From assembly GCA_013399115.1 (NCBI GenBank), contig VXAA01000613.1, positions 307,589-371,588 on the forward strand: a stretch of 64,000 nt of DNA, given 5' to 3'. The position numbers and the translations under genes are program-made. This DNA is from Anseranas semipalmata. Its lineage: Eukaryota; Chordata; Aves; Anseriformes; Anseranatidae. This document shows positions 41,396 to 51,535 of this stretch, piece by piece (the stretch's first letter is position 1; the number at the start of each line of letters is the position of its first letter). The notes below the pieces were generated by a model. The model ran no database searches. It worked only from the letters and a program-made list of their open reading frames with translations, and was not told the origin of the DNA.

Positions 41396-41790
41396 TAATG
41401 CCGGCTTAATTATCTGATGATATCTGTTACTTACTTACTCTCACAATGCAGCGACCTCGGCAGCTGAAGGCAAAGAGATCCTTTGATGCGAACCAATTAG
41501 GAATACAGATTCGACATTCAGGGGAGCTGAATGGTTTGTGTGTGCGTTAGAAAAAGAAAAGGAGGCGACAACGAAGAAGACCTGAAATTAATCTAAGTGC
41601 GGTGCTCGTGTATACCCACAAGCTAACTGGTTAAAAAAGGTTTATAATTTAGAGGGAATGACCTCTTGGGGAAAGAGTGGGGGTGCTCTTTTCACAGCAA
41701 CCGGGACCTTATTATTTTGCAAATGACATCTCCATTGCAAGGCAGAGCCTCTTCCGCTAAAATACGTATGAATAAATGATACGTGGAGGG
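41396..41790. promoter_or_regulatory. Long AT-rich island (candidate CNE)
   Basis: GGCTTAATTATCTGATGATATC (TAATTA at 41407-41412), GAACCAATTAGGAATAC, CTGAAATTAATC and TTTGCAAATGACATC (octamer-like, 41716-41724). At the right edge, AATACGTATGAATAAATGATACG. Confidence 0.45.
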
Positions 41791-42454
41791 GCCGCTTTAT
41801 GCAGATTCTTGGCGGAGACGGGAAAAAAATGAGAGAGCAAATTAAGGCACAAATCTCCTGTGTGGTTCCTGCTTCCTTCCCCAGGGCTCGGATACCAGCA
41901 CCACTTGGGAATTAAAAATAAATAACTAAAAGAATTGAAAACAGAACAAAACAAGACAACCCCCCAAAAAAAACAGTGTCCAAAGACCTGCACTTCTAAA
42001 GAGAAAGAGGGAGAAGGGATTTAGAAATGCAACGACGGATCTAAGAGCAGCACCACCAGCACAGCTCAAAGCAGGATGAAGAGGCGAGACCATCCCTACT
42101 TGCAGCCCCGGTTCATCGCTTAGGGACATGATGTCCCCTTATGTCACATGTGGAGAAATGGAGGCACAAACTGAGCCACCGAGTGCTGTCCAAACTCTGC
42201 TCTGAACCCCGAGATCCCTCCATCTGCACTCAGTATCTTTACCGAGACGATCTCTGCTGCCTGTCGCAAGGACAAGGGCACTGCCCCAGCCGTGGCCAGG
42301 AGCCTGTTTAATACCTGCTCCAACGCTGATAACCCGGCTCCGCCGCCTCGCTCGCCCCAGGTGGCTGCAGGCTGACACTTGGCAAAGTGTTCCTCTGATA
42401 ACTGCTTGCAATCGCTTTGGAAAAACAGCCCCACCGAACCCAGCAAAAAAAAGT
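41791..42454. other. Spacer, no gene seen
   Basis: A/T-richer at 41905-41975 with AAAATAAATAACTAAAAG. Includes the SINE scrap at 42148. Confidence 0.55.
42148..42216 (-). repeat. MIR/CORE-SINE relic (weak)
   Basis: TGTGGAGAAATGGAGGCACAAACTGAGCC, later CTCTGCTCTGAACCCCGAG. This resembles antisense MIR GATGAGGAAACTGAGGCAC / GCTGGGATTTGAACCC. Confidence 0.35.
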
Positions 42455-42475
42455 AAAAAAAAAAAAAAAAAAAAA
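42455..42475. repeat. A21 homopolymer
   Basis: Followed by TTAAAAAAAGCC. No recognisable retroelement body upstream. Confidence 0.95.
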
Positions 42476-44149
42476 TTAAAAAAAGCCACTGTGAGAAAAG
42501 GACAGTGACAGGGACAGTAATGGATTTTCAGGGGCGGGAAATGCTTTTGCACAACTTTTTGTTGTTGCGACACGGGGATGGAATTGGAGGAATTGACTGC
42601 AGGTCAAGGAAGCGGCTCAATACGCAGAGGCCGGGGAGCCGGCGGGGAGAGCACATCCCCACACCAGTGTCCCCTCCAGACAGTCTCCCGAAAAATCATT
42701 CCCCTACCGCTGTTATTGATACTCTGGTAACACGCTGCATCTGCAACGCAGAGCCAGGCTCCTGCTGCACAAGGTGCTGCACAGAAAACCCAATGCAATA
42801 AGCAAAAGCTCCAGGAAAATAAATTCTTTCAGAGCACTGAAGATCGACAAAGAAACCCCAGGTAGATGCCACCACCAGGACTGCAGAGGCTGCTGCTGCA
42901 GCAGAAAGCTCGTGTATTTTATGCCAGGTGTGAACTGGAGTTACTTTGGGTGCAGCGTGACACAAGCTCCCTGATGCCCTTGTTAGGCAGAATTCATATT
43001 TCATGCCCAGTGCTGGTTATTTTTAAACTTGCAAATTTAAGGCGAGCAAAAAGCTGAGAAGATGAGCAGCTGGAGTGGGCGGAAAGGAAGGTCTGCAGGG
43101 TCTGACCAGCACAGGGGGTGAAGCAACAGGAAAGTGGGGTGCGAGGAGGGCTCTGGTGGGACAGGGACATTGCAAATAAGGACGAGCACAACCCCTGGTG
43201 CCCAGCCCCACCAGCAAGCAGTAGGGCTGCCCAGGAGCCCCCCAGCACCCACACTCGAATGGTGGGATCTCCATCCTGGTGTCGCGACCCTTCTGGCAGC
43301 ATGCCTCGCTAGCAGCAGCTTGGGGGCACCCCACCTCCAGCCCCCTGCCTGGAGGACAGCACCGCCACCAAAGGACAACCTGGCTCTCCCAACCCTGTCA
43401 CTGCTGCAGCTATGCCAGAAGCACGGCATTGAGGACCAGCCAAAATTGAGGTTCACCCAAATCCCGACCCACTGCTTTCGCTCTCCATCATCTTCCTCAC
43501 CAGACACGTTCTGGCAGTGAAGTTCGACCTCAGCTAGTGGAAAGCAAAGGCTTGCGGATGAAACTCAGGACAACCGCAGGGCCTGTGACGGCCAATATCT
43601 TCAGAAGGTTCTGGTGGGTCTGGCTCCATGTAGCTACCAAAACGACCCAGTTTTCCAACTTGCTCAAGAAGCTGGCTGTTGAGTTCCTCAGAAAGGCAGG
43701 AATTTGTCCAACTGCCTGAGCTGAGTGCTTTGGAAAACCCAGACCCAGGCACTTGGAAAAGAGCTCCCAAGCATCTCCAAAGCTCTACCCTTAAACAACA
43801 GCCACCAGCAGCTCCAACTTTTTAATAGCACCCGAAGTATTTTCAGCCTGGTTTCCTGAGGAAATGAGGCTTACACACCGGCAGTGCCTGTGTGGCTGCT
43901 TCCTTTCCCCATCTCCAGTGATTTCTATCTGTACCTTATAACCCATTTCAATAAAATCTGATAGAAGGACACATTTATCTCCAAGATAAAAGTTGGGGAA
44001 CATAGGAAGCTGGTCAGATGAAAGATACTATTAATACTCATACCGAGAGAAAGGAAGGACTGATTTCAACTTTTCTTAGACATCAGAAAATCTAGCACGA
44101 GCTTACTCTTGAGACACAGAGGGATCCAGGAATAATTATTTCTGCTGCT
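42476..44149. other. Long mixed spacer, no gene seen
   Basis: Contains CTGCTGCAGCAG (palindrome near 42892) and an AT-richer patch at 42990-43050. GC-rich sequence at 43080-43400 carries overlapping unrecognised frames up to 156 codons. 43900-44149 is AT-moderate without a motif cluster. Confidence 0.55.
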
Positions 44150-44400
44150 CACGGAAGTAGCTGTGTGTTTTTTATATATATGAAATCAACACTAGAATAT
44201 TTGCCTGGATAAACTAATCGAAATTGCTTGTTGGATGAGTTCACCGGCTATAAAACCCTGCAGTTACAAGGTATAATTACAGCAGCTTTTATTTTCCTCA
44301 ACAAAAAAAGTCTTCATTAAAACAGAGTTAAGGTTGTAAACAGATCATTAATTTATAACAACATTATCAGATGGGTTACAGTTATTAAAAAAGCACACAC
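44150..44400. promoter_or_regulatory. AT-rich island with TATA-box-like word (candidate CNE)
   Basis: TTTTTTATATATATGAAATC, GATAAACTAATCGAAATTGC, CCGGCTATAAAACCC (TATAAAA at 44249-44255 in GC flanks, as in a core promoter), GTATAATTACAGC (TAATTA at 44274-44279), GATCATTAATTTATAAC. No transcript or ORF downstream supports a promoter. Confidence 0.45.
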
Positions 44401-44984
44401 CGAACAGCCAGGAAACCGAGGACGGAAGGTTAAAACAAGCTGGAAGTTGGAAAGCCAGGTTTCATAAATATCACAGGCACCGCCTGATCAGCAGCAGGGC
44501 TGATGCAGCAAGGACACGGGGGACGGGCATTATGGGCTGGCAGGGGCACGGCGCAGGACCGCGGTGAGATCTCAGCCCAGGAGTGAAGGGCCTGGCATGT
44601 CCCTTCGCTGCTCGCTTCATGCTTTCCCTGCAAACCTCGGGTTTGCTTTCCTTTTATCCCTTACAACTGGCACCCGTTTGCCATCTCCCAGTCACTGCTG
44701 GAGGAGCCAAGCGAGCCGGTGTGATGGACCCAGGGGGAAAACACAAGCATCGCAGGTGGCCCCAGCCCCAGGCAAACCTGGGATTTGGTGCCTCGCCAAA
44801 GAGCAGGGCACAGGCACGACCGCGTCCCTCCCACTTCCCCTGAAACTCACTTCAGGTCTGATTTCAGTGCTTTGAGTGGAAGGAGAGAGAGGGAGAAATA
44901 CAACCCTGGAAAACCTTTTAAAGCCTGCCCAGTTCTCCCGTGATGGCGCATTGTTAAAAGGGATGTTATTCCGAGGGGACACTG
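44401..44984. other. GC-rich spacer with G4
   Basis: No gene; the quadruplex lies at 44519-44546. Confidence 0.55.
44519..44546 (+). other. G-quadruplex motif
   Basis: G runs 4, 3, 3, 4 with loops AC, CATTAT and CTGGCA. Longer loops make it less stable than the others. Confidence 0.65.
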
Positions 44985-45140
44985 CGAATCTATACAGTCA
45001 ATGCTCCAGCACTTTAGTGGCAAAACAACTCAATAGCCTCAATTGACTGCATGAAATTCTATCATTTTACCACTACAAAGAAAGAAGGCAGGAAAAAAAA
45101 ATAAGAGGCTACATTACATTTGTCTTTCGTTAGCTCCCTC
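44985..45140. promoter_or_regulatory. AT-rich island (candidate CNE)
   Basis: CAGTCAATGC and CCTCAATTGACTGCATG form an inverted CAGTCAAT/ATTGACTG pair about 50 bp apart. Also ATTCTATCATTTTACC. Confidence 0.4.
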
Positions 45141-45939
45141 TGCAAGAGGATCTCAATCCCAGTCTTTAGCACAATGTGAGCCAACTCCTGACCGGCTACA
45201 AAACAGCCAAACGCATCCAAAACACACCCCTCCATCCCCCAGAGCTGCTTCTCGCCTGCCCCCCAGCAGAAGCGCCTCACTGGCACAGAAATCCAGCACC
45301 GTCCCCAGGCAGCAGCCTTGATTGCCACCTTCCCTCTGATGGAGACGATGTGGGATGTGATTAAAGACGCTCTGAAAAGACACTGAAGTAATCGATGCGA
45401 ACTTTTTGTGCGAGATGCTCTGCCTCCTTCCCCAGCTAGGTCACTAGGTGTTCCTCCTTGGCGGCTGATTTCTTATTCCAAATTTGTCCGGACCCTGCTC
45501 TTCTTCATCAGCAGAAGAGCTCTGAGACCGCAAGCGCCTCGATTGTTCCTCTCCTGCTGATTGGGCTTTGTGGCTCGCGGAGAGCTTCTGCTTGATGGCA
45601 GGAGCCTGTCTGCACCCTTGATCATCTGGCGTCTAAGAGGGCTCGAAGGGACTGTGGAAGGTTCAGAGCGTTGCAAAGAACCAGAAAGTATTATTTTCTT
45701 AAAGCAAAACCCCTGCCTAGCTTCTTTTCACCTCTTTTTATCCTGCCAGCTATGGCGTGCCGTACATTCAGGAATTCAGCTGCTTTCACCACAGCAGTTA
45801 GGAAGCACGCCAGTGACTGTGAGCTGTCCTCTATACAGCTCCGGGAGGTAGGGAAAGAGGCTTTTGCCTTGAGCAGCATAATCCAGCAGACAGGTCACGG
45901 GGCGGAGAGAGCAGCCGGGCACCTGGCTCCCTCCCCACG
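45141..45939. other. Spacer, no gene seen
   Basis: Unrecognised short frames only. Confidence 0.55.
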
Positions 45940-45992
45940 CGCCACAGCGCGACTTTGGGCAAGTCATTGCACCGCTCCGGTTCCTCCTTCCT
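45940..45992 (+). repeat. MIR/CORE-SINE relic
   Basis: CACAGCGCGACTTTGGGCAAGTCATTGCACC then CCGGTTCCTCC closely follows the MIR core GCTGTGTGACCTTGGGCAAGTCACTTAACC / GTTTCCTC. Confidence 0.6.
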
Positions 45993-47495
45993 TTTTCCTT
46001 TTGCCCTTCTCTGCTGCCTCATGCACGGGCTGTTTCCTTGTCCTGCATCCCAGCCCCAGCAGCTGCACCGCTCCCTGCAAGCACAAGCGATGCCACCAAA
46101 ACCCAGGCTGAACATCTGTGCTTCCACTGAAACCTCTGGATTTCGGGGGCTGCAGGGACGGGAACAGCACAGCAGGAGGCACAGGCATTTTGCATCAGCG
46201 CCCATCCCGCCAGCCTCTCCCCAGCGCCCACGTCCACCCCGTGGTGCACCAAGGCAGGGCATGGGACCGAACAGCAACCAGTGCCGCGATGCCAGGAGGG
46301 ACCACGAAGCCTCTCCTGTTCAAGGCAGCACCTGCCAGCATTTCTCGTCGCAGGCAATTGATATTCTACCGAGCATCTTTGGAAAATCATCTGCAAACAA
46401 GATGCTGCAGGCTATAAAATCACTCCCTCTCCTTTGCTTCAGATCGCAGCTTAATAAAAGCACAACACAAGCTAGCTGAGGAAACCGCCGCACTTTGCCC
46501 AGCCACCTCATCCCTTTGTGTTTTATTAATCGGTTTCAAGTTGTACCACGGTTTCCTGGGGCGGGAAGGAGAAGGGGTCTCCGGTTGTAGAGGAGACTGT
46601 CTTTTCCTTTCAGGATTCAGCAAAAAAAAGTCTCATTTAACAGAGCACTGGAGAAAAGAGTGGCACTTAAACCTCTCCAGTTCTTTGCACCACTCATGCT
46701 GAGGATCGATAATGAAAGTCGTTTGGGACACGCAAGCTGTTGCAGCCCCGAGCGCAGGGGTCGGGCAGGGCAGCACCAGGGCAGCTGGTGCAGTGGTGAG
46801 GAGGGGTTTCAGCCCTCACCCCAGCTGCAGTGCCTCTGCGAAGGGGAAATGCTCAAAGGGGTGCCTGGAGCAGGCAGACCCGCTCCCATGGGGGCCCAGG
46901 GCCACCTCCTGGATGCACCCTCATCACCCAGGTACATCAGACCCCTCCACCTCAAAGTGAATGTGAAGGAGACTCGAAGCAAGCGCAAACAGCATCCTTC
47001 CCTGCTGGGAAAACGAGGCGTGGCGCCAGGCAGCACGATGCAGAGCCGGCCGTGCAGCCTGCTAACGCTGCTCGTCTCCTCCTTCGCGCCCGCCAGCCCC
47101 ATGCCCTTTGGGCTCCGTGTCCCCAGGACACAGCCGCCCTCGCAGGGCAGCAGAGCTGAGGTCCCATGGGTCCATCAGCCAGCACCGCAAGCATCCCCCA
47201 TCCTCCAGGCTGCCCACCTCCGAGGTGCCGAGAGCTCCCACCTGCAGGGTCCCTGCGGGTCGGGGAGGACACACAGGTGGCTTTGCAACACCCGTCCTCC
47301 GACACCTTTGGGGATGGTTGATGCTGAGGATGCCTCTCGGCTCCAGCCTGAAGTCAGGAAGCGAGAGGCTGCCCTGCGGAGCTGGGGACACCGCTGCTGC
47401 AATGCCACCTCCACGGGCACCAGCGCCAGCCCCCGGCACAGCAAATGGCTCGCACCAGGAGGAAACCAAACTGCTGCCGCAGAGGCTTCAAATAG
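45993..47495. other. GC-rich spacer with the window's longest open frame; no gene supported
   Basis: A 296-codon plus-strand frame (46660-47550) is the longest here, but four plus- and minus-strand frames over 100 codons overlap it. Its translation is Ser/Pro/Arg/Cys-rich without domain, signal peptide or repeat, and no splice or promoter context is evident. AT patch at 46500-46545 (GTTTTATTAATCGG). Confidence 0.6.
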
Positions 47496-47497
47496 TT

Positions 47498-47668
47498 TTT
47501 TCACTCCCACTGAAAAAGTACAATATATTGTCTATTTGGGAGCAGTTTAAGTTGGTTCATTTCACACAGTAAATTAACCTGATTTCTTTAATAGGGGATT
47601 TTTATTTGGTGTCAAGCCCCAGCTATTACACCAAATACCGTACCCTGGGACTCCAGCTATTAAACTTC
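47498..47668. promoter_or_regulatory. AT-rich island (candidate CNE)
   Basis: GTACAATATATTGTC (inverted ACAATATATTGT), CAGTAAATTAACCTG, TTTAATAGGGG, TTTTTATTTGGTG. CCAGCTATTA occurs twice about 45 bp apart (near 47621 and 47652). Confidence 0.45.
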
Positions 47669-48258
47669 CCCTCCTTGCTATGTGCATACCAAGCAGAGTG
47701 CTGCCAGACACGCTGCTGGGGCAGCAGCCTTGGTGGCACTTGGAAATAATGGCTCAATCGTTCCCAAACACCCAGCTATTTACTGCTGCCGCCAGACTCG
47801 GGAGATGTCTCGAAGTAAAACCGCTTTTACTTTTACTGGAAAAGAAGGCACCAGGAACTGACGTCGGGCCACTTCCAGTTGTGCAAATAATGGCATGGAT
47901 TTGACCACCCCCTACGCTTGCTTCGTGCCCTGCCGCAGCTAGCGGGGCTGCACATGGCTGGAGCAGCACAAAGTCCTGATGTCACCGGCCCCTGCTTTGC
48001 GGAAAGGTGCAATTAAATAAAAGCAAGCTGAGATTTACAGAAAATCCTGAGGGGCAAAAAGTGGCTCTTGGAGAAGAGGGGTGTGGCGATTTTTTTCATT
48101 TCTCCCCCCAAAAACAAGCTCAGAGCTGCACTTTGTGGCACCCACGAAACGCTGGAGAGCGAAGGCGTGCGTGAAGTGAGCGCGCTGCAAGGCTGCGTGG
48201 TGCAGCAGCCGCAGAGCCCAGCCCCGATGCCAAAATGCCCCATGCCGGTGGTTCAGGT
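47669..48258. other. Spacer, no gene seen
   Basis: No supported feature. Confidence 0.55.
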
Positions 48259-48295
48259 CCCCTCTGCCCCCTTCCCCATCCCGCACCCCGCACCC
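48259..48295 (-). other. G-quadruplex motif
   Basis: Plus-strand C runs of 4, 5, 4, 3, 4 and 3 with loops TCTG, TT, AT, GCA and GCA. Six tracts allow several quadruplex registers on the minus strand. Confidence 0.85.
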
Positions 48296-48917
48296 ACCGC
48301 TGCTCGCAGCCCCTTCGCCTGTGCAGGAGGCGCGGGCACCCAGCCGCTTCCCGCTCTGCTCTGGTCCACGCCTGGTTTAGCACCTGACAAATGCCACCAG
48401 TTAATTTTCCTCCTCTACCCCTATCTGGGGTGCTGCTGACATTTTGATATTTCCCTGTGAGATTAGCTTGCGCATAATGAATTTTCCCCGGCCCCTCCTT
48501 TTCCTGCGGGCCTTTTGGCTTTGCTGGCACACTCGCTCTCTCAACTCCGCCAGCTCCGGGAGCGTGCCCGACACAAGATGAATCGTCCAGAGACTCCTGG
48601 AGCATCCTTCTTTACACTTCATGTCTTCCCACCACGGATGAGAAATAGGCTTTTTCCTCATCCATCATAAGTCAGCGTGACAAGGCTGTCGTTCTCCGGC
48701 ACTGCACCGCTGTATCATGCGCCTCTCGGTCCTGCTTGGCTGAGCAGCCTGCCGCCCTGCGAGCATCTGGGACCTTTCTGAAGTGCTTTCGATCGTATCA
48801 GGGATTTGGGCACCGAGCAAAAGTTATTTCTGAACTGTTCCTTCCTCCAGGTTGCTCCCTCCCTCCTTGGCTATGGCCCAGTAGCATCCTGCACAACTTG
48901 TTAATGTGGGTGAAAAG
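48296..48917. other. Spacer, no gene seen
   Basis: Small AT patch with TTTTGATATTTCCC and GCGCATAATGAATTTTCC at 48441-48488. Nothing else. Confidence 0.55.
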
Positions 48918-48965
48918 TTGCATTAAAAAGGGGAAACTGAGGCACAGCGCATACACGTTGCTTCC
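48918..48965 (-). repeat. MIR/CORE-SINE relic
   Basis: GCATTAAAAAGGGGAAACTGAGGCACAGCGC resembles antisense MIR CATTTTACAGATGAGGAAACTGAGGCACAGAGAGG. Confidence 0.5.
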
Positions 48966-49179
48966 ATGAGAACAGACAGCAGAAGAACTGGGAATAAACA
49001 TTTACAGATCCTGGCTTTTTACCCGGCATTCAGACAGTGCTGCTTCAATAACCACTCCGCAAGCACAGCCCCACGGCTCATGGGAAGCCTTCTGGCATCT
49101 GCCAGACAAGAACACTCTCAAGAACACCGCCACTGCCTCCAAGCTTTGATGGGCAACACCAAGCTAAACACACACAAGC
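48966..49179. other. Spacer
   Basis: No supported feature. Confidence 0.5.
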
Positions 49180-49332
49180 ACAGAAAATGCTGATGCTATT
49201 AAATACAAGTGTTTCCCAAAACCTGAGTGACAGCATAGCAAAAATGTAGAATGATCAATTCTTATCTCTTCACTAAACTCCAAACATTTCATTTCATTTT
49301 CCTCCTGCAACATGAGTCAGAACAGAGCTTGA
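49180..49332. promoter_or_regulatory. AT-richer stretch (weak candidate element)
   Basis: GCTATTAAATAC, CTGAGTGACAGC, GAATGATCAATTC (TGATCA palindrome), CATTTCATTTCATTTTCC. Confidence 0.25.
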
Positions 49333-49803
49333 TTCTGCGATGCTTCACCCCAAGCATTCAAAGACACCAGACAGAAAGCTGCCCAAGCGATGGGAGAGCA
49401 CTGGCTCAGCAGTGATCCATGGGGCTCGGGTGCCTCGCTCAGACCGGCCGCTGCGTTTCATGGTTTCACCCTAAAAATGGTGTCCTGCAGCAGGGGAGAG
49501 CTCCCGGCCAAAAGCCCTCATCATGGCCAGCACAAGGGGCTTGGCCAGGAATGAAGGATTTAGCTATGTTTGCTTCAGAACCCCCAGATGAGTTCCTCTG
49601 ACTGCTGAGAGAGACTGATCTCCTAAGCCAGTCATAAATCGCCTGAAATTTCCCTTGGCGCATTTAGGCGAGAGGGGAAGGCAAGGCAGGGAATGATGCT
49701 GCTCTGGTCGGGTTTGCATCCTGCAAGGACATCACCTCCAAGCAGGCTACACATCCAGAGCACGTCTCGGATGTAACGATTTCAGCTTGTTAGTTTGCTT
49801 TCT
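49333..49803. other. Spacer, no gene seen
   Basis: No supported feature. Confidence 0.55.
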
Positions 49804-49819
49804 TTTACCTGCAGGTAAA
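49804..49819. other. 16-bp perfect palindrome with back-to-back E2-boxes
   Basis: TTTACCTGCAGGTAAA is self-complementary and contains CAGGTA on each strand, the E2-box recognised by ZEB/SNAI-type zinc fingers. It abuts the tandem array that starts at 49821. Confidence 0.85.
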
Positions 49820-49820
49820 G

Positions 49821-49883
49821 AAATGAGAATCCTGGTTCCCAAAATGAGAATCCTTGTTCCCAAAATGAGAATCCCGGTTCCCA
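49821..49883. repeat. Three 21-bp tandem repeats
   Basis: AAATGAGAATCCTGGTTCCCA occurs three times head to tail, with changes confined to two adjacent positions (CCTGG, CCTTG, CCCGG). Each unit brings an NFAT/STAT-like GAAT/TTCC pairing, though function is unknown. Confidence 0.9.
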
Positions 49884-50154
49884 AAAAGCCTGCAGATGCC
49901 GTTTAACTTGCCAAATGCAACCAGTCCCCAAAGCGCACGACAGCTGACTCGGCTCTACAAAAACCCCCTCAGCCGCCGGTCCCCTGACGCCAGCTCTGGC
50001 ACTGTGTGCTGCCACGAGACGGAGAACAACTCCTAGCAATGAAGCTGAACGATGGAGAAAATCAGGAGCAGCTAGCGGACATCAAATGTCACGCCAAATA
50101 GCGTGTGTTTGCAGGCTATCCAAACCCGAAGGTATCCAACTGCCAATGCTTCAA
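49884..50154. other. Spacer
   Basis: No supported feature. Confidence 0.5.
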
Positions 50155-50376
50155 AGTTACAAAGGTGATATTATATATATAAATCTATTTTTAAGCTCTT
50201 AGGCTCATTAGTCAAATTCAAGCTGTGTTGCTCTATTAGGAAGGCTCTGATGATGCCATTTTTATTCCCTATTGGTACCTCACCTTTTCTTTAACTTTTT
50301 TCAGTCAAAGTTTTCAAACAGACATGCTCAAAACTTGCTTTCTGTAAATCCGTGTTAATGGCAATTAACTCCATAC
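50155..50376. promoter_or_regulatory. AT-rich island (candidate CNE)
   Basis: GTGATATTATATATATAAATC, GCTCATTAGTCAAATTC, CTATTGGTACC, then TTTTCTTTAACTTTTTTCAG (acceptor-like, ending 50304) and GTTAATGGCAATTAACTCC. Confidence 0.4.
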
Positions 50377-51513
50377 AGACCTGTGGAAGCCGCTCGCGGC
50401 AGTGTTGATCCCAAGCCTTCAGCAGCAACCTAGTCCTCAAAATCAGGAGATTTAAAAAACACTGGGGCATCTTTTCTCTCTGCTGACACCTTTCTGAAAC
50501 TTAAAAACCCTTCTGAACCTTAAAAACTGCTCTAGGTCCATGCTTTTGAGCTGTTCCTCACCTCAGTGGAAGAGGACAGCTCTCCCTGGCATTACCACAA
50601 TCCCACAGATGATTGCAAGGTACCAGCGGCACAGGCTGTGCACACGAAGACACTGGGAGAGGGATCAGAGCGTCTGAATTTTGCTGTGATAAAAATGTTC
50701 AATATCTGCTGAATGTAAACTGCAAAGTAATTGGGGACTTCAGATGCTCATAGCTATTTGGAATAGTAGGACAAAAGAATAACTCTTTTTTCATGAACAA
50801 ACACCAAAACAAATCATTAGAAGGCAAACCAGGAACGAACGCACAGGCCAGCCACTTAGCTGCACTGGAAGAGACAAACTTCCCAAAAGAACAGATGCTG
50901 CCCAGCCCTGCCATGCCTGGGAGAGGGCGAGAGGCTAACAGAGGAGGTGGGAAGCAGGAGACGTGAGCTGCACCAGCACCGCGAGCTGAATTTCACCCCT
51001 CCGGGCACAAATGCAATCGTGGAGGAGGAGGTGACAGCTTGGGGACAGAGCCCCCATGCCTGGCTCCCACCCAGCCACGCTCAAGCACGTGCATTGCAGG
51101 GACAGGACTGGGATGCAGGAATCCTGCCCCTTCCACTTTTAGATAAACACCCGAGGCTTCAAAAAGAAACATCCCTATGGACCTTGCAGCAGTCCCAAAT
51201 GGGGCATTCAGGGGGTTCAGGCACCATTTACCCCCCCCCGCCACCACATCCCACGACGCCTGCATCCTCACCCAGCCACATTGCTCCACTGCCCCCACCG
51301 GGCCTCCCCCCAGAGCCTCCACAGGGCTGCCGCTGCCCAGCCTGGGGGGGACAAACAGACAGAGACAGACGTGGGGAGGGAAAGTCTCCGGGAAGAAAGC
51401 GAGAGAAGCTGTCATGTGTCACCGAGCCGCAGCCACCAAGGCTAATTGAGCCTTCGGGCCCCGCTCCTCCCGCTGACGGGAATGGGAGAGATTAATGAAC
51501 AGAACCAACAAGG
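50377..51513. other. Mixed spacer, no gene seen
   Basis: TTCTGAAACTTAAAAACC at 50492 recurs with one main change at 50511 (19-bp period). AT-moderate at 50690-50800. Then GC-rich with C9 at 51229-51237 and unrecognised frames up to 182 codons. Confidence 0.55.
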
Positions 51514-51535
51514 TTTTTTTTTTTTTTTTTTTTTT
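51514..51535. repeat. T22 homopolymer
   Basis: Followed by CTTTTTATGATTC. Confidence 0.95.

Noticed and set aside
46660..47550. 296-codon open frame, the longest in the window
   Set aside because: Ser/Pro/Arg/Cys-rich translation without domain, overlapped by several frames over 100 codons on both strands, in stop-poor GC-rich DNA. No splice, start or promoter context.
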